A stretch of 64,000 nucleotides of DNA. Origin: Litoreibacter meonggei. GTDB taxonomy: Bacteria > Pseudomonadota > Alphaproteobacteria > Rhodobacterales > Rhodobacteraceae. Each line of letters starts with the position of its first letter. Within the stretch, counting starts at the first letter, position 1. The translations under genes and the position numbers were made by a program. Below, piece by piece: positions 1-9,492 of the stretch. The stretch is from the NCBI RefSeq assembly GCF_003663885.1, contig NZ_RCCE01000001.1:682001-746000 (forward strand). Direction: 5' to 3'. The notes beneath the pieces are model-generated. The model made no database searches. It saw only the letters and a list, made by a program, of their open reading frames with translations, and was not told the origin of the DNA.

Positions 1-3000
1 CCAAGCGCGCCGAAACCTTCAGCATCATGATCCCGCCCCCCAACGTCACCGGCGTCTTGCATATGGGTCACGCCTTCAACAACACGTTGCAGGACATCCT
101 GATCCGTTGGAAACGCATGCAAGGCTACGACACGCTCTGGCAGGCAGGCACCGACCACGCAGGTATAGCGACCCAGATGGTAGTGGAGCGTGAACTGGCC
201 AAAGACGGCAAGAAGCGCACCGACATGACCCGCCCCGAGTTTCTGGAGCATGTCTGGGCGTGGAAAGAACAATCCGGCGGCACCATCCGAGATCAGCTCA
301 AACGCCTCGGCGCGTCGTGTGATTGGTCGCGCGAAGCCTTTACCATGTCCGGCAACTTCCCCGACGCGGTGATCAAAGTCTTCGTCGAGATGTATAACAA
401 AGGCCTGATCTATCGCGGCAAACGCCTCGTCAATTGGGACCCGCATTTCGAGACCGCGATCTCCGATCTGGAGGTCGAGAATATCGAAACCTCCGGCCAT
501 ATGTGGCACTTCAAATACCCGCTGGCGGGCGGCGAAACCTACGAATATGTCGAGAAGGACGAGGACGGAAACGTCACCCTGCGCGAGACCCGCGACTACA
601 TCTCCATCGCCACCACGCGGCCCGAAACCATGCTGGGCGACGGCGCGGTTGCGGTTCATCCAACAGATGAGCGTTATGCGCCAATCGTTGGAAAACTATG
701 CGAAATTCCCGTTGGACCGAAAGAGCATCGCCGCCTGATCCCGATCATCACCGACGAATACCCCGACAAGAATTTCGGCTCCGGCGCGGTGAAAATCACC
801 GGCGCGCATGACTTCAACGACTACCAGGTCGCCAAGCGCGGCGGCATCCCGATGTATAACCTGATGGACACGAAAGGCGCGATGCGATCTGACGGCAAGC
901 CCTACGCTGAGGAAGCCGCCGTGGCGCAAGAGATCGCCAATGGCGAGCGCGAGTTCGGCGAGCGTATGGTCGCCGCAATGAACCTCGTCCCGGACGCCTA
1001 TCGCGGCATGGACCGGTTCGAGGCCCGCAAAGCCGTGGTCGAGGATATCACCAACGAAGGGCTGGCCGTCATGGTCTCCGTCCCCGTGATCGACGAGGAG
1101 GACGGGCAGGAAAGCTCCAAGCTGGTGCCTTACGTCGAAAACAAGCCGATCATGCAACCCTTCGGCGACCGCTCGAAGGTGGTGATCGAGCCGATGCTGA
1201 CCGACCAATGGTTCGTGGAGACCGACAAGATCGTCGGCCCTGCTTTGGATGCGGTGCGCAATGGCGACGTGAAGATCATGCCCGACAGCGGCGAGAAGGT
1301 GTATTTCCACTGGCTGGAAAACATCGAGCCTTGGTGCATTTCACGCCAGCTCTGGTGGGGCCATCAAATCCCCGTCTGGTACGGCTTCGACCTGAATGCC
1401 GCAGGCTTCAAGGACGATGAAGGCGACGGCGATCTGGATTCGGTAGAGATTGGCCGTTTGCTAACCAACGACGCCATCGCCGCCAACCCCGATGTGCATC
1501 ACTGCGCGACAGAATTTGACGGCGTCACCGGACAGTTCGAAAACATTCTGGCAAAGCTGCCGATGCCCCTGAACCACGCGCGCCCGGTCGAGGTCGCCGA
1601 CCGCGCCGAGGCGCTGCACCAGTTCGCGACAGGTCTGGCGGAATATAACGTCACCCAAGACCCGACGAAGCTGGTCTACCCGATCTGGCGCGACGCAGAC
1701 GTGCTGGACACGTGGTTCTCTTCTGGCCTCTGGCCCATCGGAACGCTCGGCTGGCCCGAACAGACGCCGGAACTCGCGAAATATTTCCCGACCTCCACCT
1801 TGGTCACGGGGCAGGACATCCTGTTCTTCTGGGTCGCTCGCATGATGATGATGCAACTTGCGGTTGTGGACCAAATCCCGTTCGACACAGTCTACCTGCA
1901 TGGCCTCGTGCGCGACGCCAAAGGCAAGAAGATGTCGAAATCCACCGGCAATGTGGTCGACCCGCTGGAGATCATCGACGAATACGGCGCCGACGCCCTG
2001 CGCTTCACCAACGCGGCCATGGCGTCGCTCGGCGGCGTGCTGAAAATGGATATGCAACGCATCGCCGGTTACCGCAATTTCGGCACCAAACTGTGGAACG
2101 CCGTGCGCTTCGCCGAAATGAACGAGGCCTACGGCTTGCCCGACACAAAGCCGACGCAAAGCCGACGCCCCGCAGACCTCGAATTTACGGTCAATAAATG
2201 GATCGTGGGAGAGACCGCCAAGGTCCGGATGGAGGTCGATCAGGCGCTTGAAAGCTACCGCTTTAACGACGCCGCGGACGCCCTTTACAAGTTCGTCTGG
2301 GGCAAGGTCTGCGACTGGTATGTGGAGTTCTCAAAGCCGCTTCTGCTCGATGGAACCGACGCCGAAAAGCTTGAGACCCGCGCGACCATGGCATGGGTGC
2401 TGGACCAGTGCATGATCCTTCTGCACCCGATCATGCCCTTCATCACCGAAGAGCTTTGGGGCGAGACCGCCAAGCGCGACAATATGCTTGTCCATCAGGA
2501 TTGGCCCACTTATGGCGCTGAATTAGTTGATAAAAATGCCGACGCGGAAATGAACTGGGTGATCTCACTCATCGACACAGTTCGCTCTGCACGCGGTGAA
2601 ATGCACGTCCCCGCTGGCCTCAAGGTGCCGCTGGTTCAGGTCGATCTCGACCCCGCAGGCCGCACCGCTTTCGCTAATAACGACGCCTTGATCCTCAAGC
2701 TCGCCCGCATCGAAGGCGTCACCGAAGGCCCCGCGCCAAAAGGCTCCGTCACGATCCCCGTGGCGGGCGGCAGCTTCGCGCTGCCCCTGGCGGGCATCAT
2801 CGACGTGGATGAAGAAAAAGCGCGGCTGGAGAAAACTTTAGGTAAACTGGCCAAGGAGTTAGGCGGTTTGCGAGGCCGCCTCAACAACCCCAAATTCGCC
2901 GAAATCGCCCCCGCCGACGTGGTCGAAGAGGCTCGCGAAAACCTTGCTGCGCGCGAGGAAGAAGAGGGCAAATTGAAAACCGCACTCGCAAGGCTGGCTG

Positions 3001-3011
3001 AATTGGGATGA
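1..3011 (+). CDS. valS: Valine--tRNA ligase (5' truncated by window edge)
   Basis: Charges tRNA-Val with valine in the cytoplasm. The reading frame is open to the window edge (codons from base 3), and the residues AETFSI lie upstream of the first ATG at 27, so that ATG is internal and the true start lies outside. Seen: the class I HIGH signature (LHMGHAF) right after the IPPPNVTG motif typical of ValRS, the KMSKS loop ([10 protein letters not shown]) near residue 640 of the visible part, and a large CP1 editing insert between them. The C-terminal about 65 residues form a charged helical arm ([19 protein letters not shown]), the tRNA-binding coiled coil of ValRS. An inverted repeat follows the stop codon and the next gene is convergent. 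The identification is firm. Confidence 0.97.
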   Translation, partial: KRAETFSIMIPPPNVTGVLHMGHAFNNTLQDILIRWKRMQGYDTLWQAGTDHAGIATQMVVERELAKDGKKRTDMTRPEFLEHVWAWKEQSGGTIRDQLKRLGASCDWSREAFTMSGNFPDAVIKVFVEMYNKGLIYRGKRLVNWDPHFETAISDLEVENIETSGHMWHFKYPLAGGETYEYVEKDEDGNVTLRETRDYISIATTRPETMLGDGAVAVHPTDERYAPIVGKLCEIPVGPKEHRRLIPIITDEYPDKNFGSGAVKITGAHDFNDYQVAKRGGIPMYNLMDTKGAMRSDGKPYAEEAAVAQEIANGEREFGERMVAAMNLVPDAYRGMDRFEARKAVVEDITNEGLAVMVSVPVIDEEDGQESSKLVPYVENKPIMQPFGDRSKVVIEPMLTDQWFVETDKIVGPALDAVRNGDVKIMPDSGEKVYFHWLENIEPWCISRQLWWGHQIPVWYGFDLNAAGFKDDEGDGDLDSVEIGRLLTNDAIAANPDVHHCATEFDGVTGQFENILAKLPMPLNHARPVEVADRAEALHQFATGLAEYNVTQDPTKLVYPIWRDADVLDTWFSSGLWPIGTLGWPEQTPELAKYFPTSTLVTGQDILFFWVARMMMMQLAVVDQIPFDTVYLHGLVRDAKGKKMSKSTGNVVDPLEIIDEYGADALRFTNAAMASLGGVLKMDMQRIAGYRNFGTKLWNAVRFAEMNEAYGLPDTKPTQSRRPADLEFTVNKWIVGETAKVRMEVDQALESYRFNDAADALYKFVWGKVCDWYVEFSKPLLLDGTDAEKLETRATMAWVLDQCMILLHPIMPFITEELWGETAKRDNMLVHQDWPTYGAELVDKNADAEMNWVISLIDTVRSARGEMHVPAGLKVPLVQVDLDPAGRTAFANNDALILKLARIEGVTEGPAPKGSVTIPVAGGSFALPLAGIIDVDEEKARLEKTLGKLAKELGGLRGRLNNPKFAEIAPADVVEEARENLAAREEEEGKLKTALARLAELG

Positions 3012-3021
3012 CGCCCTGTCT

Positions 3022-3094
3022 CCATTTGGTCTCAAATACTCAAACTCCATCGCCTGCAAAAAGCGTCGCGATTTGAGTATTTTTAACCAAATGG
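3022..3094. terminator. Long inverted repeat between convergent valS and crotonase genes
   Basis: Arms CCATTTGGT (3022-3030) and AAATACTCAAA (3034-3044) pair with TTTGAGTATTT (3072-3082) and ACCAAATGG (3086-3094). That makes 20 paired bases with a small internal loop. It lies 10 bases after the valS stop and faces the 3' end of a convergent gene, so it could stop transcription from both sides. The right arm resembles the recurrent TTTGAGTATTTTT-nn-CCAA element seen at other gene ends in this window. Confidence 0.6.
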
Positions 3095-3215
3095 AAACAG
3101 GAATCGTGCTTCACCTAAGGTCCGGTACAGGCTGGAGAGCCGATGGCCGGACCGGATGGAGACCGCCAAGCGCGATCTTCGGAGTGCGGCTGGGGGATAC
3201 CTCAGCCGCCTTTTC

Positions 3216-3986
3216 CTAAGATTTCTTGGACATGCCTCGCATGACAGCGGCCATTTGATCCGGTTTACCGATCAGGGCAGCCTGTTCTACGGATTCAGCC
3301 ATCAGAATGCTGGATGTCGTGCCCGTTTGCGCCCCCGCGATCAGCCGCTTTGCGGCGCGAACGGCGCTTGGGCTTTGCGCGGCGATTTGCTTTGCCAGCT
3401 CCATCGCACGGGCCAGCGGATCCTCGGAGACCTCTGTGACCAGCCCGAAGGCAAGCGCCTGCTCGGCCTCCACAATCTCCGCCGTGTAAGTGAGCCTGCG
3501 CAACACATCATCGCGCAGCACCTGTGGGAACAGCGTCATGCCGCCCATGTCAGGCACCAGCCCCCATTTCATTTCCATGATCGACAGTTTGGTTTCGGGC
3601 CCGGCCACACGAATATCGGCGCCGATGGCCAACTGCATCCCAGCACCAAAACAAACCCCGTGAAGTGCCGCGATGACAGGCACCCCCAGCTTGCGCCACG
3701 CGAGAGAAAATTCCTGAAACCGGTTGGCATCCCCATGGGTGCGGCGGATGATGACCTCGTCCATGTCCTGACCCAAAAGGCTGGAGAGAGACGTGATGTC
3801 GATCCCCGCACAAAACGCGCGCCCCTCTCCCGACAGCACTACGCAATTCACATCCGCACCGCGCAAGTCCTCGGCGGCGGCAAGAACCTCATCCAGCATA
3901 TCCAGAGAAATGGCATTCATCTTCTCAGGGCGGTTTAACGTCACCCTTGCAATGCCGTCGGCAATATCGGTTGTAACCAAGCTCAT
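3216..3986 (-). CDS. Crotonase/enoyl-CoA hydratase family protein
   Basis: 256 aa, the usual length of a single-domain crotonase. It probably hydrates or isomerises an acyl-CoA in the cytoplasm. Seen: the oxyanion-hole segment AFCAGIDITSL near residue 60 and the core segment GVCFGAGMQLAIGADIRVAG near residue 110, followed by MEMKWGLVPDMGG. In classical enoyl-CoA hydratase two Glu residues do the chemistry. Here the first position (GGGCE in the rat enzyme) reads GAGMQ, so a Gln replaces the Glu, and an Asp sits in PDMGG. That suggests an isomerase-like or unusual member rather than a standard hydratase. No strong ribosome binding site is visible. The gene stands alone, convergent with valS. 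Confidence 0.85.
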   Translation of the reverse strand: MSLVTTDIADGIARVTLNRPEKMNAISLDMLDEVLAAAEDLRGADVNCVVLSGEGRAFCAGIDITSLSSLLGQDMDEVIIRRTHGDANRFQEFSLAWRKLGVPVIAALHGVCFGAGMQLAIGADIRVAGPETKLSIMEMKWGLVPDMGGMTLFPQVLRDDVLRRLTYTAEIVEAEQALAFGLVTEVSEDPLARAMELAKQIAAQSPSAVRAAKRLIAGAQTGTTSSILMAESVEQAALIGKPDQMAAVMRGMSKKS

Positions 3987-4025
3987 GGCGCAAAGCGTAG
4001 CGGCAAGGTTTAGCGCAGGCCAGTG

Positions 4026-4190
4026 TTACCTAACGATACGCTCCACCGCACGCATCATGCCGAGCGCCTTGTCATAGACCAACTCCAGAATGACCCGCGG
4101 TTTGCGGGCTTTGATAGCGATCGGAACCGCGCGGCTGGCACTTGTGGCCAGAGTTGCGGCCATGAAGCCGCGGCGTGTGAGGTGTGGCAT
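4026..4190 (-). CDS. 54-aa protein with twin-arginine signal
   Basis: Small ORF starting at the ATG at 4190, preceded by GGACGGAGGG at good spacing. A longer frame starting at 4367 would overlap the divergent aminotransferase gene and is rejected. The N-terminus reads MPHLTRRGFMAATLATSASRA, an R-R-G-F-M twin-arginine motif followed by a short hydrophobic stretch, and the remaining about 33 residues are basic. It looks like a tiny Tat-exported protein or the remnant of a larger one. Function unknown. It is divergent from the aminotransferase gene, 81 bases apart. Confidence 0.5.
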   Translation of the reverse strand: MPHLTRRGFMAATLATSASRAVPIAIKARKPRVILELVYDKALGMMRAVERIVR

Positions 4191-4271
4191 GGATAAACCC
4201 TCCGTCCTTTCTAGATGGGGGTCCGCGCGCCCACTTGCAAGCAACGCCAAAACGCGGTCAAACTCTGACGC

Positions 4272-5375
4272 ATGAATAGACCGCCCCTTACCCCGCTTGC
4301 CGAAAGCCTTCCTGCCTCCGTTCCATTCGTGGGGCCTGAGGCCATAGAGCGGGCGAACGGGACGCATTTCAAAGCCCGCCTTGGTGCGAATGAAAGCGTT
4401 TTTGGCCCGTCACCCAAGGCGATTGCCGCAATGAAGATCGCCGCCTCCGAGGTGTGGCAATATGGCGACCCCGAGAGCTATGACTTGCGCCATGCGCTGG
4501 CGGCGCGTCACAGCGTCGGCCCTGAAAATGTCATGGTCGGCGAAGGCATCGACGCATTGCTGGGCTATCTGGTGCGGCTTTACGTGGGACAAGGAACGGC
4601 TGTCGTGACCTCAGCAGGGGCATACCCGACCTTCAACTACCATGTGGCGGGGTTCGGCGGCGATCTGCATATGGTCCCATACCGCGACGACCACGAAGAC
4701 CCTGACGCATTGCTGGCGAAAGCCCGCGAGACCGGTGCGCGGCTGATCTATTTCGCCAACCCCGACAACCCGATGGGCAGCTGGCATGACGCTGTCGCGG
4801 TGCAACGGATGATCGACGCGGTGCCGGACGACTGCCTGCTGATATTGGACGAAGCCTATATTGAGTTGGCCCCCGAAGGCACTGCGCCAGCGCTCGACAT
4901 GTCCAACCCCAACGTGATCCGCATGCGCACCTTCTCCAAGGGGCACGGCATGGCGGGTTCGCGGGTGGGCTATCCGTTGGGCGAGGCGGAAAACATCAGC
5001 ACCTTCAACAAGATACGCAACCATTTCGGTATGTGCCGGATCAGCCAAGCAGGCGCTTTGGCCGCCTTGCGCGATCAGGGCTACCTGTCCGAAATCTGTG
5101 CCAAGGTGGCCGCGTCCCGTGACCGGATTGCGAAAATCGCGCGTGACAACGGGCTGACGCCCCTGCCCTCGGCCACCAATTTCGTCGCAATTGATTGCGG
5201 CAAGGACGGCGACTACGCCCGCAAGGTGCTCGCCGGATTGCTGGTTCAGGGCCTGTTCGCCAGGATGCCTTTCGTCGCCCCGCAAGACCGCGCCATCCGC
5301 ATCAGTTGCGGCACCGAGCAGGACATGAAACTGCTGGCAGATGCCTTGCCGAAAGCGCTGACCGCCGCCGGATAA
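4272..5375 (+). CDS. PLP-dependent aminotransferase, class I/II (HisC-like fold)
   Basis: 367 aa, type I fold aminotransferase. Seen: the substrate/PLP segment RLGANESVFGPSP near residue 38, the PLP-ring Asp/Tyr segment ILDEAYIEL near 195, and the Schiff-base lysine in RTFSKGHGMAGSRVGY near 223-238. A C-terminal ISCGTEQDM segment fits the substrate carboxylate Arg (RISCG). The organisation resembles histidinol-phosphate aminotransferase, but the local sequence differs from HisC and the gene is not in a his operon, so the substrate is left open. It starts 81 bases from the divergent Tat-signal ORF. Confidence 0.85.
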   Translation: MNRPPLTPLAESLPASVPFVGPEAIERANGTHFKARLGANESVFGPSPKAIAAMKIAASEVWQYGDPESYDLRHALAARHSVGPENVMVGEGIDALLGYLVRLYVGQGTAVVTSAGAYPTFNYHVAGFGGDLHMVPYRDDHEDPDALLAKARETGARLIYFANPDNPMGSWHDAVAVQRMIDAVPDDCLLILDEAYIELAPEGTAPALDMSNPNVIRMRTFSKGHGMAGSRVGYPLGEAENISTFNKIRNHFGMCRISQAGALAALRDQGYLSEICAKVAASRDRIAKIARDNGLTPLPSATNFVAIDCGKDGDYARKVLAGLLVQGLFARMPFVAPQDRAIRISCGTEQDMKLLADALPKALTAAG

Positions 5376-5438
5376 CGCAAACGCGACTGTTCTTTGCCAA
5401 AAGCCGCGCTAGGCTAAGGAAGGAGAAAGGACGCGTCC

Positions 5439-5612
5439 ATGTCACAGCCACCCGGTCGGGTCGAGGATTTCACCAAGCCGTTTCTGGTCATGGCCTATGT
5501 GGTGCTTTTCACAGGGCTGTTCATCTTATGGGCCGCGTTCGGCTACGCGATATCGCTGCTTACCAGCCTGTTTTTGCATGTCCTATTGCAGAAAGTCCCA
5601 AGGCGCGAATAG
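5439..5612 (+). CDS. 57-aa single-pass membrane protein
   Basis: Short ORF with the ribosome binding site AAGGAAGGAG about 10 bases upstream. The protein starts MSQPPGRVEDFTKPFLVMAY and then has one or two strongly hydrophobic segments (residues about 16-50: VVLFTGLFILWAAFGY, ISLLTSLFLHVLL) and a short basic tail (KVPRRE). The stop codon TAG ends at 5612 and the convergent aminotransferase ends at 5613, so the two genes abut without a gap. No family recognised. It is probably a real small inner-membrane protein. Confidence 0.6.
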   Translation: MSQPPGRVEDFTKPFLVMAYVVLFTGLFILWAAFGYAISLLTSLFLHVLLQKVPRRE

Positions 5613-6824
5613 CTACTTCCCTGCGCAAATTCGTGCCGCCGCCGCCAAAGCCCCATCCCCGTGAGGGATGTTCAGCGCCTTCAACCCCGCATCAATCGAG
5701 CCGAGCGTGCCCATCAGCATATGCATGTTCACATGACCCATATGGCCGATGCGGAAGAAACCATCGGACATCGGGTCATCTTCGGTCGCCATGCCAAGGC
5801 CGATGCCCAGCGTGAGGCCAGCCTGTTCAATCAGCCAGTTGCGCAAATCGGTGCCATGTGGCGCACCTATTCGCAGTGACGTCACCGCGTTGCTGCGCGC
5901 TGCAGGGTCGGTGATATTCAGTTCCAGCGGGCCGCCTTCACCCCAAACGTCACATGCCGCCCACAAGGCGCGGGCTAGTGTAGCGTGGCGGGCCAGCACA
6001 TTCTCCAGCCCCTCCTCATGCAAGATCATATCAAGTGCGACGCGCAAGCCGTAAAGGTGGTGGGTCGGTGCGGTGCCGCAGGACATCTGATAATAGCCTT
6101 CGGGATTGGCGCGCGGGTGCCAGTCCCAATAGTCCGAAACCCGCTCCATCTTTTGGCGGACAGCGGCGGCCTTGTCGTTGAAGAACACGAAGCACATACC
6201 GGGCGGCACCATCAGACCCTTTTGGCTTCCGGTCACCACAACATCAATTCCCCACGCACCCATCTGCATGTCGTCGCAGCCCAGGCAGGCGATGCTATCA
6301 ACGATCAGCAGCGCCGGATGGCCTACGGCATCCATGGCCACTCGAATAGCTGCAAGGTCGGACTTGGCAGAGCTGGCGGTGTCGGTTTGCACCACCAGAA
6401 CAGCCTTGATCTCGTGGCTAGCATCCGCGCGCAACGCGTCTTCCACCGCTTGCGGGTCAATCGGTGCGCGGCGACCGAAATCTAACTGCTCCACCACCAG
6501 CCCACGCTTGCGCGCCGTCTCGGCCCAGCCGTTGGAAAACTGCGCCGCCCCCGGCACCAGAACCTTGTCACCAACCGCCAGCACATTGGCCAGCGACGCC
6601 TCCCACGCGGCATGGCCATTGCCGATATACATGGCAACGTGACCATCAGTCTTCGCCACGGCTTTCAGGTCGGGAACCAGTGAATAGGTCATGTCGATCA
6701 ACTCGCCCGTATAGATGTTCGGCGCGGGGCGATGCATGGCTTGCAACACACGCTCCGGCATCACGGAAGGGCCGGGAATGGCCAGCGTATGACGGCCATG
6801 GGACAGGTTGGGGAAATTGGACAT
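5613..6824 (-). CDS. Class V aminotransferase, serine/alanine--glyoxylate type
   Basis: 403 aa. The start is the ATG at 6824 (MSNFPNLSHG); 14 further upstream codons are unlikely. Seen: IPGPSVMPERVLQAM at the N-terminus, typical of the alanine/serine-glyoxylate aminotransferase family, GNGHAAWEASLANVL near residue 65, the PLP Asp segment LIVDSIACLG near 160, and the Schiff-base Lys in VTGSQKGLMVPPG near 190. These enzymes move an amino group from Ser or Ala to glyoxylate and serve glyoxylate detoxification or the serine cycle. No serine-cycle gene is adjacent, so the physiological donor is not settled. Confidence 0.85.
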   Translation of the reverse strand: MSNFPNLSHGRHTLAIPGPSVMPERVLQAMHRPAPNIYTGELIDMTYSLVPDLKAVAKTDGHVAMYIGNGHAAWEASLANVLAVGDKVLVPGAAQFSNGWAETARKRGLVVEQLDFGRRAPIDPQAVEDALRADASHEIKAVLVVQTDTASSAKSDLAAIRVAMDAVGHPALLIVDSIACLGCDDMQMGAWGIDVVVTGSQKGLMVPPGMCFVFFNDKAAAVRQKMERVSDYWDWHPRANPEGYYQMSCGTAPTHHLYGLRVALDMILHEEGLENVLARHATLARALWAACDVWGEGGPLELNITDPAARSNAVTSLRIGAPHGTDLRNWLIEQAGLTLGIGLGMATEDDPMSDGFFRIGHMGHVNMHMLMGTLGSIDAGLKALNIPHGDGALAAAARICAGK

Positions 6825-6918
6825 GAAACGGGCCTTTTGGAAACCAGAGCAACGACTTGAGCCCAAGAGGTAGAGCCGTCCGAAGGGGCCGTCAATTCGC
6901 TATCAGTTATGCGGCGGA

Positions 6919-7605
6919 TCAGCCTTTGTGATAGCGCTTGGACAACTTTTCAGGATCAGCCCCGAAGCTGTAGCGTGTCAGCGTGTCAAAATTGCGCAGG
7001 CTTTGGCGCAGCCAGCCGTTTTTCTCGTACCGATCGGCGCCTGTTGCGGCATGTGTATCCAGCAACCGTATGCGCCCTTTCAGCGCCCGCGCCATAGCCA
7101 CGTCTTCCATCAAGGGCTGGTCAGGGTAGCCGCCGGAATAGTCGTATAACTCACGCGACATCAGCAAGCCTTGGTCGCCGTAAGGCAGGTTCAGCGCAGC
7201 ACTGCGAAGGTTGGCCCATGACGCCACAACGCGAGGGGCCAACCCCTTGGCGCGGAACCGCAACCGGAATGCAGCAGCAAGGTTTGGATGCTCTGCGCGG
7301 TGAACGGCGGCAGCCCCGACCCAATCGCGCGCCAGATGTGTGTCGGCATGTAGGAACAACAACCACTCGCCCTTCGCGGCTTCGGCCCCGCGGCGCAGTT
7401 GCCCGCCACGCCCCTTTGCGCCTTTGACGATCTCTGCCCCAGCTTGCTCGGCGATGCGGATCGTCGCGTCGGTGCTGCCTCCGTCCGACACGATCAAGTC
7501 TCGGATCATACCCCTCTCCAACCCCGGCATCAGGGCGTTCAGGGTCTCCGGCAGTTGGGCCGCCGCATTCAGGGTCGGGATCACGATGGAAAACGGTGCA
7601 GACAT
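6919..7605 (-). CDS. Glycosyltransferase family 2, TIGR04283-like
   Basis: 228 aa from the ATG at 7605 (MSAPFSIVIPTLN); the longer frame to 7758 would overlap ygfZ. Seen: the GT-A nucleotide-binding start SIVIPTLNAAAQLPETLNAL, DLIVSDGGSTDAT near residue 40, the DXD-like LHADT near residue 85, and PYGDQGLLMSRELYDYSGGYPD and PLMEDVAMARAL in the C-terminal half. These are hallmarks of the TIGR04283 subgroup of small cytoplasmic GT2 enzymes. Acceptor unknown. Divergent from ygfZ with 64 bases between the starts. Confidence 0.85.
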   Translation of the reverse strand: MSAPFSIVIPTLNAAAQLPETLNALMPGLERGMIRDLIVSDGGSTDATIRIAEQAGAEIVKGAKGRGGQLRRGAEAAKGEWLLFLHADTHLARDWVGAAAVHRAEHPNLAAAFRLRFRAKGLAPRVVASWANLRSAALNLPYGDQGLLMSRELYDYSGGYPDQPLMEDVAMARALKGRIRLLDTHAATGADRYEKNGWLRQSLRNFDTLTRYSFGADPEKLSKRYHKG

Positions 7606-7669
7606 ATCAGGGCTGTTATACCCACCCCAGCCTCCTATATGACAGAGCAAAGAGAACACGGAGAACCAA

Positions 7670-8425
7670 ATGCCAGACAGCACACGCATGTTGATCGAAG
7701 TAAGCGGCAGCGACCGCGAGGATTTCCTGCAAGGACTGGTCACCAATGATCTGGCCAAGTTGTCGGATGGTATCGTCTATGCGGCATTGCTGACCCCGCA
7801 AGGCAAGTTTCAGGTCGATTTCTTTCTGGTACCGTGGAAGGACGCGATCCTGATCGACGTCGCTGCCGCCTACGGCGAGGCGCTGATGCGGCGGCTGACC
7901 TTCTACAAGCTGCGCGCCGATGTGAAGCTGCAGGAGTTGAAGGTTGATGTGACACGCGGTGTGGGCAACATGCCGGACGGGGCCTATCCCGATCCGCGCC
8001 ACGACGCGCTCGGTTGGCGCGCTTACGGGCCGGGCTTTGCGTTTGTCGATCAAACGGATGTGGATTGGGACGCGATCCGTGTAGCCCATTGCATCCCCGA
8101 GATGGGCATAGAACTGGTCGCCGACGACAGCTTCATTCTGGAAATGGGCTTCGACCGGCTCAACGGCGTCGACTTCCGCAAAGGCTGCTACGTCGGCCAG
8201 GAGGTCACCGCCCGCATGAAGCACAAGACCGCGCTGCGCAAAGGTCTGGCTTTAGTAAATATCGACGGCGAAGCCCCTGTGCGCAGCCCCATCGACGCGA
8301 ACAACAAAGCGGTCGGCACGCTCTACACCCAGTCGGGCGGGCGGGCGATTGCCTACCTCCGCTTCGACCGCGCGACCGAAGGGATGACGGCGGGCGACGC
8401 TCGGGTGGATTACATACGGGAGTGA
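7670..8425 (+). CDS. ygfZ: YgfZ/GcvT-like folate-binding protein for Fe-S cluster proteins
   Basis: 251 aa. YgfZ proteins bind folate and assist assembly or repair of certain Fe-S enzymes such as MiaB. Seen: an N-terminal GcvT-like fold with R-D-F-L-Q-G-L-V-T-N-D near residue 15, and the diagnostic motif KGCYVGQEVTARMKHK near residue 170, including the conserved Cys. Ribosome binding site GGAG lies 8 bases before the ATG. Length and motif agree with the family. Confidence 0.92.
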   Translation: MPDSTRMLIEVSGSDREDFLQGLVTNDLAKLSDGIVYAALLTPQGKFQVDFFLVPWKDAILIDVAAAYGEALMRRLTFYKLRADVKLQELKVDVTRGVGNMPDGAYPDPRHDALGWRAYGPGFAFVDQTDVDWDAIRVAHCIPEMGIELVADDSFILEMGFDRLNGVDFRKGCYVGQEVTARMKHKTALRKGLALVNIDGEAPVRSPIDANNKAVGTLYTQSGGRAIAYLRFDRATEGMTAGDARVDYIRE

Positions 8426-8485
8426 TCTGGCAGACCGCTTGTCACGTGAGTTCACTCCAGGTCGAACTTTTGGAAAAGACCGCTC

Positions 8486-9151
8486 CTACACGGCCCGCCG
8501 TTGACGCCGCAGCCACATGGGCTTGAGTAGCGTCCAAATCAGCATTTCTCCGACGGCAAGGTTGAGCCCCCATGCGGATATCATGATGAAATCCCGCATT
8601 GGCCCGGTGGCTTCCGCACCCGTGATGATGATCCAGAAAATGCCCAAGATGGCCTGTGTCGATGCGCCCTGACCGATCACATAGGCGCGCAGCATAAAAC
8701 TGCTGTGCAGGAAGACGTTACGCGACCTGATTGCGACCACGGCGAAAATGATCAGCGCGATCATCGTGGGGCCTAACACCATTCGAACCCAATAAAGCAG
8801 GTTCCCTTGGAGGTCTTCCGGGAACAGGTAGAAATGCGTCATCCACACCCCCGTCATCGCGGAGAGAAGGCCGGAAACGGCAATGTAGCGGCCCATCACA
8901 CGATGCGCTTTGGGGTGGCGACGTCTGAACTCCGGTAAGAACTGGAGCGCACCACCGATGCAAAACAGAGCGCTGCTAAGAATGTGAACCGAAATGGGTA
9001 TTGGGTTGGACAAGGCCCGCAGATTTTCCGGTGCAATTGCGGGGCCGCCCGAGAGCTCAAGAAGACGTATCAACCCACCAATCACCGGAATGAACGAATA
9101 TACGCAGATCAGGGCGAAGAGGCCCGCCTCACGTCTTGTTTGCGTGTTCAT
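8486..9151 (-). CDS. DUF2306 membrane protein
   Basis: 221 aa with about six hydrophobic segments. Seen: HILSSALFCIGGALQF near residue 55, then PEFRRRHPKAHRVMGRYI, which is the DUF2306 pattern (His near the start of a helix, then HR-x-x-GR-x-Y). This suggests a small polytopic inner-membrane protein. DUF2306 has no settled function, and the His residues could be haem or metal ligands, which is only a guess. The gene stands alone and ends about 60 bases after ygfZ, convergent with it. Confidence 0.75.
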   Translation of the reverse strand: MNTQTRREAGLFALICVYSFIPVIGGLIRLLELSGGPAIAPENLRALSNPIPISVHILSSALFCIGGALQFLPEFRRRHPKAHRVMGRYIAVSGLLSAMTGVWMTHFYLFPEDLQGNLLYWVRMVLGPTMIALIIFAVVAIRSRNVFLHSSFMLRAYVIGQGASTQAILGIFWIIITGAEATGPMRDFIMISAWGLNLAVGEMLIWTLLKPMWLRRQRRAV

Positions 9152-9492
9152 AGGATACCTTTTCGGTAAAGAGCCGGACCGATGGCCCGATTGTTCGCGC
9201 CATCGTTGCGGGTCAACGCGTCAGTAGATGACGTCGTCCCGCGTACAAGTTTGATTCCGTTTGGTATAAGTGGCGTGGACCGAATGCGAAATTGCGCATT
9301 TATTAAGATCGGATATGCATAAATGATCGAGTGAACAAAGACAGCGTTCACATCAAAGGAGCGCTATCCGTCCGCCGGTTCGCGCTCGAATGACACTACA
9401 AAGCAAGTTCGTGTGGCACTGCAACAAAGTCGGCCATTGGGCCGGGCGCTATGCACCCGCCCGATGGTCATGCTCAGTTCGCTAAACGGGAC
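9152..9492. other. 341-base intergenic region, no gene seen
   Basis: No credible ORF or RNA gene. It holds the upstream region of the DUF2306 gene and the downstream region of suhB. The only structure noticed is CGGGCG (9443-9448) pairing with CGCCCG (9458-9463), about 30 bases beyond the suhB stop and without a T-tract, which may be a weak suhB terminator. Confidence 0.5.

Noticed and set aside
4026-4367. 113-aa version of the Tat-signal ORF
   Set aside because: The extra N-terminus overlaps the divergent aminotransferase gene and buries the signal; the ATG at 4190 has a good ribosome binding site.
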